Part shown: positions 54,535 to 62,934 of the stretch, piece by piece
How the letters are laid out: the number at the start of each line of letters is the position of its first letter
How positions within the stretch are numbered: the stretch's first letter is position 1
From: Thermosynechococcaceae cyanobacterium MS004
Lineage (GTDB): Bacteria; Cyanobacteriota; Cyanobacteriia; Thermosynechococcales; Thermosynechococcaceae
Length of the DNA stretch: 64,000 bases
Assembly (NCBI GenBank): GCA_022402525.1
Contig: JAKRSB010000103.1
Span: 83,304-147,303, forward strand
Reading direction: 5' to 3'
The notes under the pieces: generated by a model
Seen by the model: the letters and a program-made list of their open reading frames with translations, nothing else
Database searches by the model: none
Told to the model about the DNA's origin: nothing
Position numbers and translations under genes: made by a program

Positions 54535-55305
54535 ATGATTTCTCGATTCTTGCAACCGTTCTCAAATTTTTCTCGTTATCGAGGGAATCTTTTTCTCCTG
54601 ACCCTCATGTTCTTCAGCTTTTTAACCGCTGCGCTCTGGCCCCATGAACCTGCTTTCGCTGAAGGGCTATCTCAATCTTCAGGCTTCAACCCTCAAGAAC
54701 TTTTGCGCAGTGCCTTGGAATGGGTGAATGGATTAGGGGCAGTTGGGGCGATCGCCTTTATTGCCATCTACATTGCAGCGACCGTTGCCTTTTTCCCTGG
54801 CTCCATTTTGACCTTAGGGGCTGGCGTATTGTTCGGGGTTGGATTAGGGGCCCTCTACGTGTTTTTAGGCGCAACCTTGGGAGCCACCGCTGCCTTTTTA
54901 GTGGGGCGCTACCTGGCACGGGGTTGGGTTTCTCAAAAAATTGAGGGCAATACAAAGTTTCACGCCATTGATGAAGCCGTCGGTCGAGAAGGATTCAAAA
55001 TTGTATTACTCACGCGGCTGTCGCCCATCTTTCCCTTTAACTTGCTCAACTATGCCTACGGCGTCACGGGCGTTTCGCTCAAAGACTACGTCCTGGCCTC
55101 CATTGGCATGATTCCCGGCACCATTATGTATGTCTATATCGGTTCCCTGGCAGGTAGCATTGCCACCTTAGGAACGGGTACCCAGCCCACCAATCCCGGC
55201 ATCCAGTGGGCCATTCGCATTATTGGGTTTATTGCCACCGTTGCCGTGACAGTCTATGTCACCCGCGTTGCCCGTAAAGCCCTAGCAGAAACCGTCACAG
55301 AATAA
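54535..55305 (+). CDS. TVP38/TMEM64 family membrane protein (second copy)
   Basis: The 256-residue paralogue repeats the family core: PGSILTLGAGVLFGVGLGAL, FLVGRYLARGWVSQK and LTRLSPIFPFNLLNYAYGVT. It has an added N-terminal hydrophobic/signal-like segment (FLLTLMFFSFLTAALWP) and a short extracytoplasmic linker. It starts 22 bases after the first copy, so the pair arose by tandem duplication and is cotranscribed with the oxidoreductase. Confidence 0.85.
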   Translation: MISRFLQPFSNFSRYRGNLFLLTLMFFSFLTAALWPHEPAFAEGLSQSSGFNPQELLRSALEWVNGLGAVGAIAFIAIYIAATVAFFPGSILTLGAGVLFGVGLGALYVFLGATLGATAAFLVGRYLARGWVSQKIEGNTKFHAIDEAVGREGFKIVLLTRLSPIFPFNLLNYAYGVTGVSLKDYVLASIGMIPGTIMYVYIGSLAGSIATLGTGTQPTNPGIQWAIRIIGFIATVAVTVYVTRVARKALAETVTE

Positions 55306-55315
55306 GGAAATGACC

Positions 55316-56875
55316 ATGTCTCAGGCAAATGCTCGCTCATCTGTTGCACCTGTCACGGTTCTTCCTTTAGATGAATATAACCAGACCCTTGTTTCCTACG
55401 TGCATCCGGCAGATTGGGTCAATCCAAACGCGACCGAACCCTACGACTTAGTGGTGATCGGTGCCGGAACAGCGGGGCTGGTGGTAGCGGCAGGGGCAGC
55501 GGGACTGGGCATTGGGCTAAAGGTTGCCCTCATTGAAAAGCATCTGATGGGTGGCGACTGCCTGAATGTGGGCTGTGTGCCGTCTAAATGCATCATTCGT
55601 TCCTCGCGGGTGGTGGGGGAGCTATGGGAGGCTCAAGCATTGGGCGTTCAGGTGCCCGATGCCATTGAAGTGGATTTCCCCGCCGTGATGGCGCGGATGC
55701 GGCGGCTTCGAGCGGGCATCAGCCACCATGATTCGGTGCAGCGGTTCACCCAAATTGGCATCGATGTGTTTTTAGGTCAGGGTCACTTTAGCAGCAGTAA
55801 TACCGTGGAAGTGGGGGGGCAAACCCTAAGGTTCAAAAAAGCGGTCATCGCCACGGGCGCTAGAGCGGTGCGTCCTGCCCTGAAAGGCATTGAAGATGTT
55901 GGGTTTCTCACGAATGAAACCGTATTCTCTCTCACAGAACGCCCCAAGCGTTTAGCGGTCATCGGGGGTGGGCCGATTGGCTGCGAATTAGCCCAAGCGT
56001 TTCGCCGTTTGGGGTGTGAGGTGGTACTGTTCCATCGCGGCGATCGCCTCCTCAACAAAGAAGATATAGAAGCTGCTGAAATTGTCCAGAAAACTTTTCT
56101 CCGAGAGGGAATTCGCCTTGTTTTAGGGTGTGAAATGGAGCGGGTGGAGAACACCAGCGCGGGCAAAACCATTTACTTTAAGTGCAATGGCAACCTGGAA
56201 TCGATAGCGGTGGATGAGATTTTGGCGGGGGCAGGGCGTGCCCCCAATGTGGAGGGGCTAAATCTAGAAGCGGTTGGGGTTGAGTACGATCCGAGAAAGG
56301 GGGTAGCGGTTAATGATTATTTGCAAACCACTAACCCTAAAATCTATGCGGCGGGCGATATCTGCATGGACTGGAAGTTTACCCATGCTGCGGATGCCGC
56401 CGCGCGCATTGTGATTAAAAATACGCTGTTCTCTCCTTTTGGGTTAGGGCGCTCTAAGCTGAGTTCTCTCACGATGCCCTGGGTCACGTTTACGGATCCT
56501 GAAATTGCCCATGTGGGACTCTCGGAGGCAGAAGCTCAGGCCCAGGGCCTTGCCATCAACACCATTCTGATTCCGCTCACTCAGGTTGATCGAGCGATCG
56601 CCGATGGGGAAACGGAGGGCTTTTTTAAGATCCACCACAAAAAAGGCTCCGACCAAATTGTGGGCGCAACGATTGTGGCGCGCCATGCCGGGGAAATGAT
56701 TTCAGAGGTAACAACGGCGATGATCGGCAAGTTGGGGCTGAGTGCTCTCAGTGGCGTGATCCATCCCTATCCCACCCAGGCCGAAGGCATCAAGAAGGCA
56801 GCGGATACCTATCGCCGGACGTTGCTCACGCCGCGCACCAAAAAAATCCTAGCAATCTTGGCAAAGTTCTCTTGA
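55316..56875 (+). CDS. Mercuric-reductase-like FAD disulfide oxidoreductase
   Basis: The 519-residue flavoprotein has FAD- and NAD(P)-binding Rossmann motifs (LVVIGAGTAGLVVAAGAAG, LAVIGGGPIGCELAQAFRR), the redox-active disulfide in GGDCLNVGCVPSKC and the dimerisation-domain HPYPTQAEGIKKAADTYRR. It lacks the C-terminal Cys pair and the N-terminal metal-binding domain of true mercuric reductases, so mercury reduction is unlikely. ATG 55316 is chosen because the AAGGA site is too close to ATG 55310. It ends the TVP38 operon; such TVP38-oxidoreductase pairs are common in cyanobacteria. Confidence 0.88.
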   Translation: MSQANARSSVAPVTVLPLDEYNQTLVSYVHPADWVNPNATEPYDLVVIGAGTAGLVVAAGAAGLGIGLKVALIEKHLMGGDCLNVGCVPSKCIIRSSRVVGELWEAQALGVQVPDAIEVDFPAVMARMRRLRAGISHHDSVQRFTQIGIDVFLGQGHFSSSNTVEVGGQTLRFKKAVIATGARAVRPALKGIEDVGFLTNETVFSLTERPKRLAVIGGGPIGCELAQAFRRLGCEVVLFHRGDRLLNKEDIEAAEIVQKTFLREGIRLVLGCEMERVENTSAGKTIYFKCNGNLESIAVDEILAGAGRAPNVEGLNLEAVGVEYDPRKGVAVNDYLQTTNPKIYAAGDICMDWKFTHAADAAARIVIKNTLFSPFGLGRSKLSSLTMPWVTFTDPEIAHVGLSEAEAQAQGLAINTILIPLTQVDRAIADGETEGFFKIHHKKGSDQIVGATIVARHAGEMISEVTTAMIGKLGLSALSGVIHPYPTQAEGIKKAADTYRRTLLTPRTKKILAILAKFS

Positions 56876-56915
56876 AAAGACTGACCTGCTGCTATTCATA
56901 TCACAATTACAGCAC

Positions 56916-57155
56916 CTAGGAAGTGGCTAGGTGGCCTGACAAGCCCCCTTGGCGCTTAATATCCGCGATCGCCGCCCAAGATAAGGGTGGAATTTTACCC
57001 ACAATAAACACGGCTTCTTCCCGCGTTTGCTCAGCCCAGACCATCCGTAACGGTACACAGCGCACCTGCTCCACACCTTGAGCCGAGTGACCCCTTGGGT
57101 TAAACCCTGAAGCTATCAGCACGTTGGCGTCAATGACGACTGCTGGGACGATCAT
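56916..57155 (-). pseudogene. Truncated PIN-domain protein
   Basis: From ATG 57155 the 79 residues begin MIVPAVVIDANVLIASGFNP, the first strand and acidic residue of a PIN domain, and continue with MVWAEQTREEAVFIVGKIPP. Full PIN proteins of this type are about 130-150 residues with more acidic active-site residues; here the frame stops after GGLSGHLATS. The frame is open further upstream into the next gene, but that part is not PIN-like. It is probably a decayed VapC-type toxin; no antitoxin was recognised. Confidence 0.6.
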
Positions 57156-57214
57156 GATGGATGAGGCATGGTGGATGAGGTAGCTGCATGTTGCTCCAGT
57201 AAACATGCCTGGAT

Positions 57215-58501
57215 TCATACCCCGGACTGTTTTATGCTCTCTACCGTGATTGTCATCCCGGCTTGGCGGAGTCGATGAGCAAGAACATTTCCCAACGCCG
57301 TCGCAGGTGTCAATATGCCCCCACGCTGCTGCCCTCCTGGCAGTTCCCCTGGGTTCAGCACCAAACTCAGGGCTGACTCGCAGAGAAATTTGACGGTTGC
57401 TCGATTCCCTGGATCTCCTTTATCCGAGATGAGGCCGCGAACCCTACGTCCATCCTCTGCCTCTCCCATCAGTTCACAGCGAAACCACCCATTATTCATC
57501 GTCTGCTCCGAAGGCCCAGTTCCTGGCTGGGGGAGATATTGCCTTAACCATTGACGAGTCGGGTAAAAGCTCATTGCCCCTGCGAATAATCCTAAACCTG
57601 CCGTTACACCCGCAGCCTTAAGCCATCCCCAAGGATTATCGAACTTCATGTACTCCTGGTAGCTGAAGTCTGAGCCATAGGGGGACTGCCATTGCTCAAA
57701 CAGGGCACTGCTGCGACGCACCACTCTGGTATTGATTGCACCCATAAAGAATGGCCCTACCCAAGCGTCGATCTCAGCATCGTATTCTGGCAGCATAGGG
57801 TCTGGACTATTTTGGGAATCTAGAGGAATTCCTGGTGGGTTAAGGAGAAAAGGGTTGCCCACTTTCTCGGATTGCCCTGATTCATAGAGATTCAATCCAG
57901 AAGCAAGTGTACCGCCGTTAAAGCCACCCATCGCCTGGAAGTAACCTTTCACCCTTTTGCAGGACACACCAAACTGCTCTTGAATATCGCGAACCACAAG
58001 GTAAGTCCCCAGATCTGAGGGGATTGAATCAAACCCACAGAACGGAATGATGCGGGTGCCTTCTGAAGCAGCCTGTTCGTGATATCGCTCAATCAGTGTT
58101 TTGACCCACGGGGTTTCTCCCGTAATATCCACGTAGTGGGTTTTCAGTCTGACACAGGCATCAACGATGGTGGTTCCATACAGAGCAAAGGGGCCAGCAG
58201 TATTCAGCACCACTTTTGTTCGAGCCACCATCTCATCAACGGCTGCTTGATCCTGACTATCGGCTATTAAGAGATCTGCCGTTGCAGCAAGCCCACCAGC
58301 TTGAGCTTTTACTGCCTCTAGCTTTTGCCGATCTCGTCCAGCGATCGCCCACCGTATTTCCTTCCCGTGAGGGTGTTCCGCAAAATACTGCACGGTCTGC
58401 CTGCCGACAAACCCACTCGCACCATAGAGGACGACATCATAGCCTCGGTGGGAATCGTCTCGGTGGGAATTGTCTCGATGGGAATCGTCTCGGTGGGACA
58501 T
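57215..58501 (-). CDS. Saccharopine-dehydrogenase-like (trans-acting enoyl reductase family) NAD(P)-binding protein
   Basis: The 428-residue protein begins with a repeated SHRDD/SHRDN/SHRDD/SHRG segment and then the dinucleotide-binding YDVVLYGASGFVGRQTVQYF. The motifs VVLNTAGPFALYGTTIVDAC, HYVDITGETPWVKTLIERYH and FCGFDSIPSDLGTYLVVRDI follow, the pattern of mycobacterial-type trans-acting enoyl reductases and saccharopine-dehydrogenase-like proteins. The substrate is unknown. The N-terminal repeat is coded by a 15-base DNA repeat at the start of the gene and is not part of the fold. Confidence 0.85.
   Translation of the reverse strand: MSHRDDSHRDNSHRDDSHRGYDVVLYGASGFVGRQTVQYFAEHPHGKEIRWAIAGRDRQKLEAVKAQAGGLAATADLLIADSQDQAAVDEMVARTKVVLNTAGPFALYGTTIVDACVRLKTHYVDITGETPWVKTLIERYHEQAASEGTRIIPFCGFDSIPSDLGTYLVVRDIQEQFGVSCKRVKGYFQAMGGFNGGTLASGLNLYESGQSEKVGNPFLLNPPGIPLDSQNSPDPMLPEYDAEIDAWVGPFFMGAINTRVVRRSSALFEQWQSPYGSDFSYQEYMKFDNPWGWLKAAGVTAGLGLFAGAMSFYPTRQWLRQYLPQPGTGPSEQTMNNGWFRCELMGEAEDGRRVRGLISDKGDPGNRATVKFLCESALSLVLNPGELPGGQQRGGILTPATALGNVLAHRLRQAGMTITVESIKQSGV
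58446..58499. repeat. 15-bp tandem repeat at the 5' end of a gene
   Basis: GGTGGGAATCGTCTC-type units are repeated three and a half times and encode SHRDD-like pentapeptides at the start of the saccharopine-dehydrogenase-like protein. Confidence 0.9.
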
Positions 58502-58588
58502 GAGCCTGGATGCTCCTTGGTGGGGTCACATTGACTGCGATAGAACCTTACACCACCTTAAATGCCTAGAGGTAGAAAACGCTCGACG

Positions 58589-58654
58589 GAAGTTTATCAA
58601 CTACCCCTCCGGCTCATCTATGCCCATTCTGGGAATGGGGATTTAGCGAATGGC
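58589..58654 (+). pseudogene. Fragment of an aldo/keto reductase start (copy of 60200-60265)
   Basis: About 66 bases match the first codons of the intact aldo/keto reductase gene at 60200-60265 at roughly 80 percent identity by eye. In frame it would read KFINYPSGSSMPILGMGI and then stop. It lies between the desaturase-like gene and the saccharopine-dehydrogenase-like gene and includes the stop of the former. Confidence 0.85.
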
Positions 58655-60133
58655 TAGAGATTGAGCCAAACGCACCAGCGATCGCCCTATCTGCACATGG
58701 GGTTCATCGGCTTCTACCGGAATGATCGCGGCAGTCGTTCCCTGACTCAGTTGAGCAATCACTTGATTCGCCGCTTCTAGACCTGTGACGTAGGCTTTTT
58801 CCTGCGACCATGACCCATGACGGTTCACAATCCAGTCTCCGCTTAGAAAGAGATTGGGAATGCTGGTGCTGTTGGGTAATAGATAACGGTAGCTTCCTGG
58901 GGCAAAGTGGGTGACGGCTTTGGGCAGTCGCACGATTCCATAGTCCAGCACCCTAGCCTCACCAAAGGCTGGTATGCAGGTGGCTAAATCCTGCTGCACC
59001 ATTTTTAGAATCTCGGTATCATCCATCGCCAGATACTGATTGGCGTGGTAGAAATCGACTTCAACCACCGTTCCTTTTTCCTCACGGTAGGCATCGTGAA
59101 GGGCGTTTAGGTCAAAGAACGTCCAGCCTGTGGTGGGATGAAACCCAAAGCAGGCATTGGATGGGTTGGGGATATCGACTTTGCGATCCAGCCAAATCCG
59201 CGTGGCCAAGGCATCTACAGCACCTAAGTTCATCACGTCGGTAAACTCAGCGCGCTGGCGAAGCGTCGTGCTGCCACGAACGATATTCTGTAGCCCCGTA
59301 ATGCCCACCGCAAAAATGACGGCATCGGCTTCAAAGGCTTCATCTCCGCAGATGACCGCTTTTGCACAGCCTGTTTCGTCAAGCTGTATATCTGTCACAC
59401 GCCGCTGGGTGAGGATTTTGCCCCCCATGCGCTCAATGCGATCGCACCAAGGCCGAAAGATCTGCTCCCCGACAGTGCCGCGACACCACACGACGTCAAA
59501 GTCGTTTTGATGCGCCAAAATAAAGTAGTACAGCATTCCCAACGCTGCCGCCGCTGAACATTGCTCTCCAGGGGCAAATAGCCCGACCAGCAGCATTGGT
59601 TCAAAGGCATCTCGATACAATCGCTCAGATACCCCATACTGCCGAAATAGCTCACGGGCACTGATGCGGTCATATTTTTGCCATGCCTCATCGGAGTTGT
59701 CAAAGTCCAACACGGCCTGAATCAACGGGAACGCTGTAAGGCGATCGCTTAAGGGCAGTCGCGGAAATTGCGGATAGGCGAAGGTGCCCAGCGGCATGGG
59801 CAATGGCGGCAGATTTTGGAAAATGGGGGAGATCGCTTCAATCCCTGCCGGAGAATATTGCGTCGAGCGCGTCCAGTCTGTGAAGGGCTTGAGGCCCAGA
59901 TGATCCACGAGGGCAAAAATGTTGCGGTAAGGATACCAGAACCCATGAATCCCAGCCTCTAGGGCACGACCTTCGGCAGTTTTCCAGCCAGCCACCAACC
60001 CACCCGGATAGGCACCTGCTTCTAATAATGTCACCTGGTAGCCCTGGCTTGAGAGATGATGCGCTGCACCCAGCCCAGCCCAACCGGCACCGACCACTAC
60101 AACTTGATAATCCTGTTTTGCCGTCTCTCTCAT
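58643..60133 (-). CDS. Carotene-desaturase-like FAD-dependent oxidoreductase
   Basis: The 496-residue flavoprotein (ATG 60133, with an alternative at 60154) has VVVVGAGWAGLGAAHHLSSQ and LLEAGAYPGGLVAGWKTAEG at the N-terminus and the late SGDWIVNRHGSWSQEKAYVT typical of carotenoid desaturase/isomerase-family proteins. It is related to zeta-carotene desaturase and phytoene desaturase, but the exact substrate is not clear. It lies between a fragment of an aldo/keto reductase and the intact aldo/keto reductase, on the opposite strand to the latter, with 44 to 65 bases between them. Confidence 0.85.
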   Translation of the reverse strand: MRETAKQDYQVVVVGAGWAGLGAAHHLSSQGYQVTLLEAGAYPGGLVAGWKTAEGRALEAGIHGFWYPYRNIFALVDHLGLKPFTDWTRSTQYSPAGIEAISPIFQNLPPLPMPLGTFAYPQFPRLPLSDRLTAFPLIQAVLDFDNSDEAWQKYDRISARELFRQYGVSERLYRDAFEPMLLVGLFAPGEQCSAAAALGMLYYFILAHQNDFDVVWCRGTVGEQIFRPWCDRIERMGGKILTQRRVTDIQLDETGCAKAVICGDEAFEADAVIFAVGITGLQNIVRGSTTLRQRAEFTDVMNLGAVDALATRIWLDRKVDIPNPSNACFGFHPTTGWTFFDLNALHDAYREEKGTVVEVDFYHANQYLAMDDTEILKMVQQDLATCIPAFGEARVLDYGIVRLPKAVTHFAPGSYRYLLPNSTSIPNLFLSGDWIVNRHGSWSQEKAYVTGLEAANQVIAQLSQGTTAAIIPVEADEPHVQIGRSLVRLAQSLAIR

Positions 60134-60197
60134 CGCTAAAACCCTGTTGTGCATTGGCCGCTACTATCATCATCCACTAGCCGAGAAATTTTGTTCT

Positions 60198-61031
60198 ATG
60201 AAGTTTATCAATCTCCCCTCCGGTCAATCTATTCCCGTTCTGGGGATGGGGACTTGGCGCATGGGCGAATCTTCTAAGCACCACACCGCTGAGGTGGCAG
60301 CTCTCCGCCACGGCATCGATTTTGGTTTGACGCTCATTGATACCGCAGAAATGTATGGTGAAGGGGGTGCTGAAATTGTCGTAGGAGAGGCGATCGCCCA
60401 TCAGCGTTCTTCGGTTTTTCTGGTCAGTAAGTTTTATCCGCACAACGCCACGCGCCAAGGAACGATTGCGGCCTGTGAGCGCTCCCTAAAACGACTCAAG
60501 ACCGATTATCTAGACCTTTATCTGCTGCACTGGCGTAGCTCGGTACCTTTGGCAGAAACCCTGGAGGCATTACAGACCCTCAAACAAGCTGGCAAAATCC
60601 GAGACTATGGAGTCAGCAACTTTGATGCAGACGACATGGCTGAGGCAATGGGTTTACCCAACGGACAGGCGATCGCCACCAATCAAGTCCTGTACAATTT
60701 GACCCGTCGAGGCGTTGAGTGGGATTTATTGCCCTGGTGCCGCGCCCACCAGATTCCGGTAATGGCCTACTCCCCTGTTGAGCAGGGGCGCTTGCTGGGG
60801 CATCCAACCCTACAGACGATTGCCCAACAGCATGGGGTTTCAGCCGCCCAGATTGCGATCGCTTGGCTTCTGCACCAGGAGCAAGTGATCGTCATTCCAA
60901 AGTCCAGCAGCATCAACCATGTTGAAGAAAACCTTGCTGCCCTTGACTTACAGCTCAGCCTTAAAGACCTGAATATGCTGAATGCTTCGTTTAGACCCCC
61001 TTCTAAACGAATACCACTAGAGGTTCTGTGA
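60198..61031 (+). CDS. Aldo/keto reductase
   Basis: The 277-residue protein has the TIM-barrel aldo/keto reductase pattern: LPSGQSIPVLGMGTWRMGES, TLIDTAEMYGEGGAEIVVGE (catalytic Asp and Tyr), SKFYPHNATRQ, LDLYLLHWRSSVPLAETLEA (active His) and IPKSSSINHVEENLAALD near the end. It reduces carbonyls with NADPH; the physiological substrate is unknown. A partial copy of its 5' end lies 1.6 kb to the left. Confidence 0.93.
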   Translation: MKFINLPSGQSIPVLGMGTWRMGESSKHHTAEVAALRHGIDFGLTLIDTAEMYGEGGAEIVVGEAIAHQRSSVFLVSKFYPHNATRQGTIAACERSLKRLKTDYLDLYLLHWRSSVPLAETLEALQTLKQAGKIRDYGVSNFDADDMAEAMGLPNGQAIATNQVLYNLTRRGVEWDLLPWCRAHQIPVMAYSPVEQGRLLGHPTLQTIAQQHGVSAAQIAIAWLLHQEQVIVIPKSSSINHVEENLAALDLQLSLKDLNMLNASFRPPSKRIPLEVL

Positions 61032-61068
61032 AACCGTCAGGACTCCACCCTGAATTTTTCTGGGAACT

Positions 61069-61584
61069 CTACCAAACCCAAGGGATAAGCTTCTTCACCT
61101 GACTTCGATAGGCATCATAGCCAGGATATTTTTGCTCCAACCACTTTTCCTCTAAAGTGGCCTTGCGATCCAGCAATAAAATGATGGACAACAACCCCAA
61201 AAAATGGAGCCAGCTCAGCGTAAAGATCACCAAGCCTGTAGCTCCAAGGATAATCCCACCATATAAAGGGTGGCGAACAATGCCATAAACCCCCGTCATT
61301 ACTAGCTCGCCATCCTCCCGTGGATACGGCAGCGGTGTTAAACTTCGACCTAAATCCAGAAGTCCTTTGCCCACCAAAACTATGGCTCCCGCTTCAACGA
61401 CTCCAGCCATGACAAGCAGCCCAGTCTGAATTGATGGACTTAAAACCGTTTTCTCCAAAATTGGGTGAATTGGTAGCAGAGCAAAGATTATGAGGATGGC
61501 GATCTGTCCCAAGAACCAATATTCCCCACGCTCTCCCTTATGCCAGTTCGTCCAGCTCCAGCCCCATTGCTCAAAAATTCCCAT
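61069..61584 (-). CDS. Isoprenylcysteine-methyltransferase-like membrane protein (PEMT/ICMT family)
   Basis: The 171-residue protein from ATG 61584 has four membrane segments and the family C-terminus with GIVRHPLYGGIILGATGLVI and EEKWLEQKYPGYDAYRSQVK. Members methylate lipid or protein carboxyl or amino groups with SAM. The upstream frame to 61746 overlaps IS remnants and is not part of the protein. Function unknown. Confidence 0.85.
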   Translation of the reverse strand: MGIFEQWGWSWTNWHKGERGEYWFLGQIAILIIFALLPIHPILEKTVLSPSIQTGLLVMAGVVEAGAIVLVGKGLLDLGRSLTPLPYPREDGELVMTGVYGIVRHPLYGGIILGATGLVIFTLSWLHFLGLLSIILLLDRKATLEEKWLEQKYPGYDAYRSQVKKLIPWVW

Positions 61585-61612
61585 TGTTTTTAGGCTCAGT
61601 AGATCGAAAACA

Positions 61613-62099
61613 TCACAAGCTGGCAGATAAACAAATCTCCCGTTTAGGCGGAAAGAGCCTCTCAACGCCCTGAGAGATAAACTCCAACAAGGTCTTGAGG
61701 GGAAATAGGTCGCCAAAGACCCATCGTCCCCCTCTACGGGTAGCACTTACTTTAGTCCAGAGCAGGAAAATCCAGATATTGACCAGAATAAAGGCGAATG
61801 CCATAAACAAAAGCCGCAAAACTGGATTTTTCGTCGTCGTGCGAATCCGTGTCATTGAGTTTGTCGAGATGATAGCGGAGAGCATTGCCCGTAGGGACTC
61901 CAGTTAGTCTTTGGGCTGTGTGTTCGATGCTATCGGCACGACTGGCGGCTCGTAGCAGAACCATAAATAAGGTCTTGAGGCTACAGGTTCCCTGCATGTC
62001 GATGGATACATGATTTTGGAGACAATCTAGGGCTGAGCCTAAGACACCCTCGTCAGTGAGGGCAGGTTCCGTAGAAAATGAGGTTGGGGTAGTTTTCAT
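61613..62099 (-). mobile_element. Internally deleted ISH3/IS4-superfamily-like transposase
   Basis: The N-terminal part (62099 to about 61860) encodes LGSALDCLQNHVSIDMQGTC, LKTLFMVLLRAASRADSIEH and GVPTGNALRYHLDKLN, while the C-terminal part, in another frame (about 61850 to 61613), encodes RIRTTTKNPVLRLLFMAFAF and RRGGRWVFGDLFPLKTLLEF. The junction lies near 61850-61860, where the central catalytic region is missing. This is an inactive deletion derivative. Terminal inverted repeats were not identified. Confidence 0.7.
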
Positions 62100-62478
62100 G
62101 GCTAATTTCCAACGCTTCTAGCTTGAGACTACCCTTTCTATATGCCCAAAGCCCGACCGGACTCAGTCTAGCTACGTCAGTGCGAATCCAACCGGGCGAC
62201 ACGTAAGCGACAAGGCAAAGTTCAGCAAGGCCGACGAAGAAGGTAGCCCACATACCACGGACGCTAAGGAAACACGCAAAGCCGTGGATGGGGTCTAGAC
62301 TGGTAACGACTGCATTCGAACTTGCGACAATCGTCTGGAGTCCAATGGCCAGAGCGAGGATTTGCATCACCCTTTGATTTATTCCTAGCGGTTGCCGTGC
62401 GAGCCGTAGCAATCGTGAACAGGCCAATAGCAACAGCAGGATCCAAAGCCAACCTGGGATAAGCGCGACGTATAACAC
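62053..62478 (-). pseudogene. Small multi-span membrane protein, 3' end overlapped by an IS remnant
   Basis: From a GTG at 62478 the frame encodes 141 residues with three hydrophobic segments (PGWLWILLLLLACSRLLRL, VMQILALAIGLQTIVASS, MWATFFVGLAELCLVAYVS). The last 15 codons overlap the transposase remnant, which suggests that the original 3' end was lost by IS insertion. The family was not recognised; it may also be a genuine small membrane protein. Confidence 0.45.
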
Positions 62479-62934
62479 TTCGTAATATGCAACAGGCGAC
62501 GTCTTTATGTAAATGGAACGCCTCCCGAAAAAAGCGGCAAAGTAGCGTAGATCGCTAGTGACTGGCCCACTTCGGAAGATCGACCGCTAGAAGTCTCTCT
62601 GTACGGCCGAATGGCTTAATTAGAGTTATTGCCTTTTAAGCTCAAAAGTCCCTGGAAACCTTACCTAGTAAAGGTTACAGGTCTTTTTGGACAAAATCGC
62701 TGAAATGCTCTCTAGGCAAGACTTTCAAGGTTTTTTCGTTTTATAAAGCAACAATTCCATTGAGCGGCAAAATATCTTTTGATTTCAAATAAAGCCTTTG
62801 AGTATTGTCCGCTCCAATGATGTATTATGCCATGATCGCTTATTTATTGCTTACTTTTGCGTTAGCTTGCGTTGCGGAGCAAATAGCCAATAACTTCCTT
62901 CTCGCAACTAATCAACGAAGTCAACCATTTTTGA
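62479..62934. other. Gap without recognisable genes
   Basis: This 456-base AT-rich interval shows no coding frame, RNA gene, repeat or hairpin that can be supported by eye. Confidence 0.4.

Noticed and set aside
55316..56875. True mercuric reductase
   Set aside because: The C-terminal vicinal Cys pair and the N-terminal heavy-metal-binding domain are missing, and no mer genes are nearby.
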